A stretch of DNA of 64,000 nucleotides from JASLEW01 sp035544875 (GTDB lineage: Bacteria; Acidobacteriota; Thermoanaerobaculia; Multivoradales; UBA5704): the NCBI GenBank assembly GCA_035544875.1, contig DASZZP010000083.1:124001-188000 (forward strand), read 5' to 3'. The notes under the pieces were generated by a model that was not told the DNA's origin, searched no databases, and saw only the letters and a program-made list of their open reading frames with translations. The position numbers were made by a program, and so were the translations under genes. Every line of letters begins with the position of its first letter. Position 1 is the first letter of the stretch. Positions 63,114-64,000 of the stretch are shown one piece after another.

Positions 63114-64000
63114 GTGGCCATTACCAGCCTGACATCCGTCGAAGAGAAGTACAGCACGGTCAAGCAGCTGATCGAGCTGGGCAAGGAGAAGGGCTACCTT
63201 CTCTACGACGAGATCTACGAGATCCTGCCCGAGGAGGTGGTGAGCCTTCCTGACGAGCTGGACGAGATCTACATCCGCTTCTCCGACCTGGGTATCGACG
63301 TCATCGACCGTCCGGAGCGCTACCAGAACCGGGACGACTTCGAGTCCGGCGCCGGCGAGTTCGACAAGAAAGAGGACGAGACCACCGAGTTCGGCCTGAC
63401 CACCCACGAGAAGACCAACGACCCGGTGCGCATGTACCTGCGCGAGATGGGGACCGTGCCGCTGCTCGACCGGGAGGGGGAAGTCGAGATCGCCCAGCGC
63501 ATCGAGCAGGGCGAGTGGACGATCTACGAGGCGCTGTGCGAGAACCCGGTGGTGCTGCGCGAGCTGCTGCGCCTCAACGAGATGGCGACGCGCGACAAGC
63601 GGATCCTACGCGAGCTGGTCGCCGCCGACCCCGACGAGCCGCTCGATCCCAAGGCCTCCGATCGCATCCGGGGGAACCTCAAGATCTTCGAGCAGATCGC
63701 GGTCAATGACCACGACATCCAGGAGCTGCGCAAGCGCCAGAAGCGCTGCAAGCCCGAGGGCGAGAAGTACCTCGAGATCGAGCGCGAGATCGACCGGCTG
63801 GTGGCCAAGATCGCCAAGGACATCCGCGCCATCGACTTCAGCGTCCAGACGCGCAACCGGCTGGTCGACTTCCTCAAGGACATCGACAAGCAGTTCTCCC
63901 GCTTCGAGCAGGACATCAAGCGGGCGCAGACGGCGCTCAAGCGCGAGACCAACGACGATCTCAAGGCGCTGCACCGGCGCCGGATCGAGAAGTACCGCGG
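63114..64000 (+). CDS. rpoD: RNA polymerase primary sigma factor, 5' part (runs off window)
   Basis: Principal sigma70 factor. GTG 63114 has GAGGAG upstream and lies 13 bp after dnaG. The first ~95 residues are region 1.1 (VEEKYSTVKQLIELGKEKGY, DEIYEILPEEVVSLPDELDE). Region 1.2 follows with DPVRMYLREMGTVPLLDREG and EVEIAQRIEQGE, then the long charged non-conserved region. Regions 2-4 lie beyond the edge. Confidence 0.93.
   Translation, partial: MAITSLTSVEEKYSTVKQLIELGKEKGYLLYDEIYEILPEEVVSLPDELDEIYIRFSDLGIDVIDRPERYQNRDDFESGAGEFDKKEDETTEFGLTTHEKTNDPVRMYLREMGTVPLLDREGEVEIAQRIEQGEWTIYEALCENPVVLRELLRLNEMATRDKRILRELVAADPDEPLDPKASDRIRGNLKIFEQIAVNDHDIQELRKRQKRCKPEGEKYLEIEREIDRLVAKIAKDIRAIDFSVQTRNRLVDFLKDIDKQFSRFEQDIKRAQTALKRETNDDLKALHRRRIEKYR

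Overview
The window is very GC-rich bacterial chromosome with tightly packed genes. Core markers suggest a deep-branching Gram-negative, probably Acidobacteriota and possibly the Thermoanaerobaculia; this is inference, with no phylogeny run. Supporting points are the mrdA-rodA-rng order, the futalosine menaquinone pathway (mqnE with a UbiA-type prenyltransferase and a UbiX-type protein), many secreted peptidases and amidohydrolases, and a mutS2-dnaG-rpoD cluster. mrdA is cut by the left edge and rpoD by the right edge.

Layout. 0-5.7 kb: cell elongation genes (mrdA, rodA), rng, and an unusual LPS-kinase-like protein fused to a glycoside-hydrolase-like domain. 5.7-15.4 kb: accessory DNA. Two directly repeated copies of a 234-bp palindromic repeat bracket about 5.3 kb of small genes (three ribbon-helix-helix-like proteins, a small Cas2/SinR-like protein, a broken IS1-type transposase) and a 21-bp-phased iteron-like array. 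Two lower-GC amidohydrolase genes and a truncated BlaI-type repressor follow, then a partial inverted copy of the repeat. 15.4-20.1 kb: an M16 peptidase pair and a DegQ/HtrA lipoprotein. 20.3-30.4 kb: flavin prenyltransferase, amidase, a broken ParE toxin with its antitoxin, menaquinone genes, deoxynucleoside kinase, panBCD, a cupin, thiG and tRNA-Arg(ACG).

30.5-33.7 kb, next to the tRNA, holds toxin-antitoxin remnants, an apparently intact VapC pair and an ArsR-SRPBCC chimera. 33.7-37.4 kb holds the strongest candidate for an undescribed system: a multi-membrane-spanning glycosyltransferase-like protein whose C-terminal helical domain carries DADDT, a match to the DXDD motif of class II terpene cyclases, followed by a UbiA-superfamily gene. 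37.4-46 kb has a GyrI-like protein, mscL, an SDR, an aldo/keto reductase, a three-gene secreted protein/lipoprotein operon of unknown role, glycerate kinase and a crotonase. 46-51 kb is a signalling block: an intact hybrid histidine kinase, a degenerate kinase/receiver, and an HD-GYP phosphodiesterase. 51.4-64 kb holds an S9 peptidase, pyrF, a purine permease, a receiver protein, an XRE regulator divergent from a zinc-finger/repeat protein, mutS2, dnaG and rpoD.

Working together: mrdA/rodA build the lateral wall; mqnE, the UbiA protein and possibly the UbiX protein serve menaquinone synthesis; panB/C/D make pantothenate; dnaG and rpoD form the classic macromolecular-synthesis pair. Starts were chosen from Shine-Dalgarno spacing, overlaps, family N-termini or signal peptides. 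Function calls rest on motifs read by eye.
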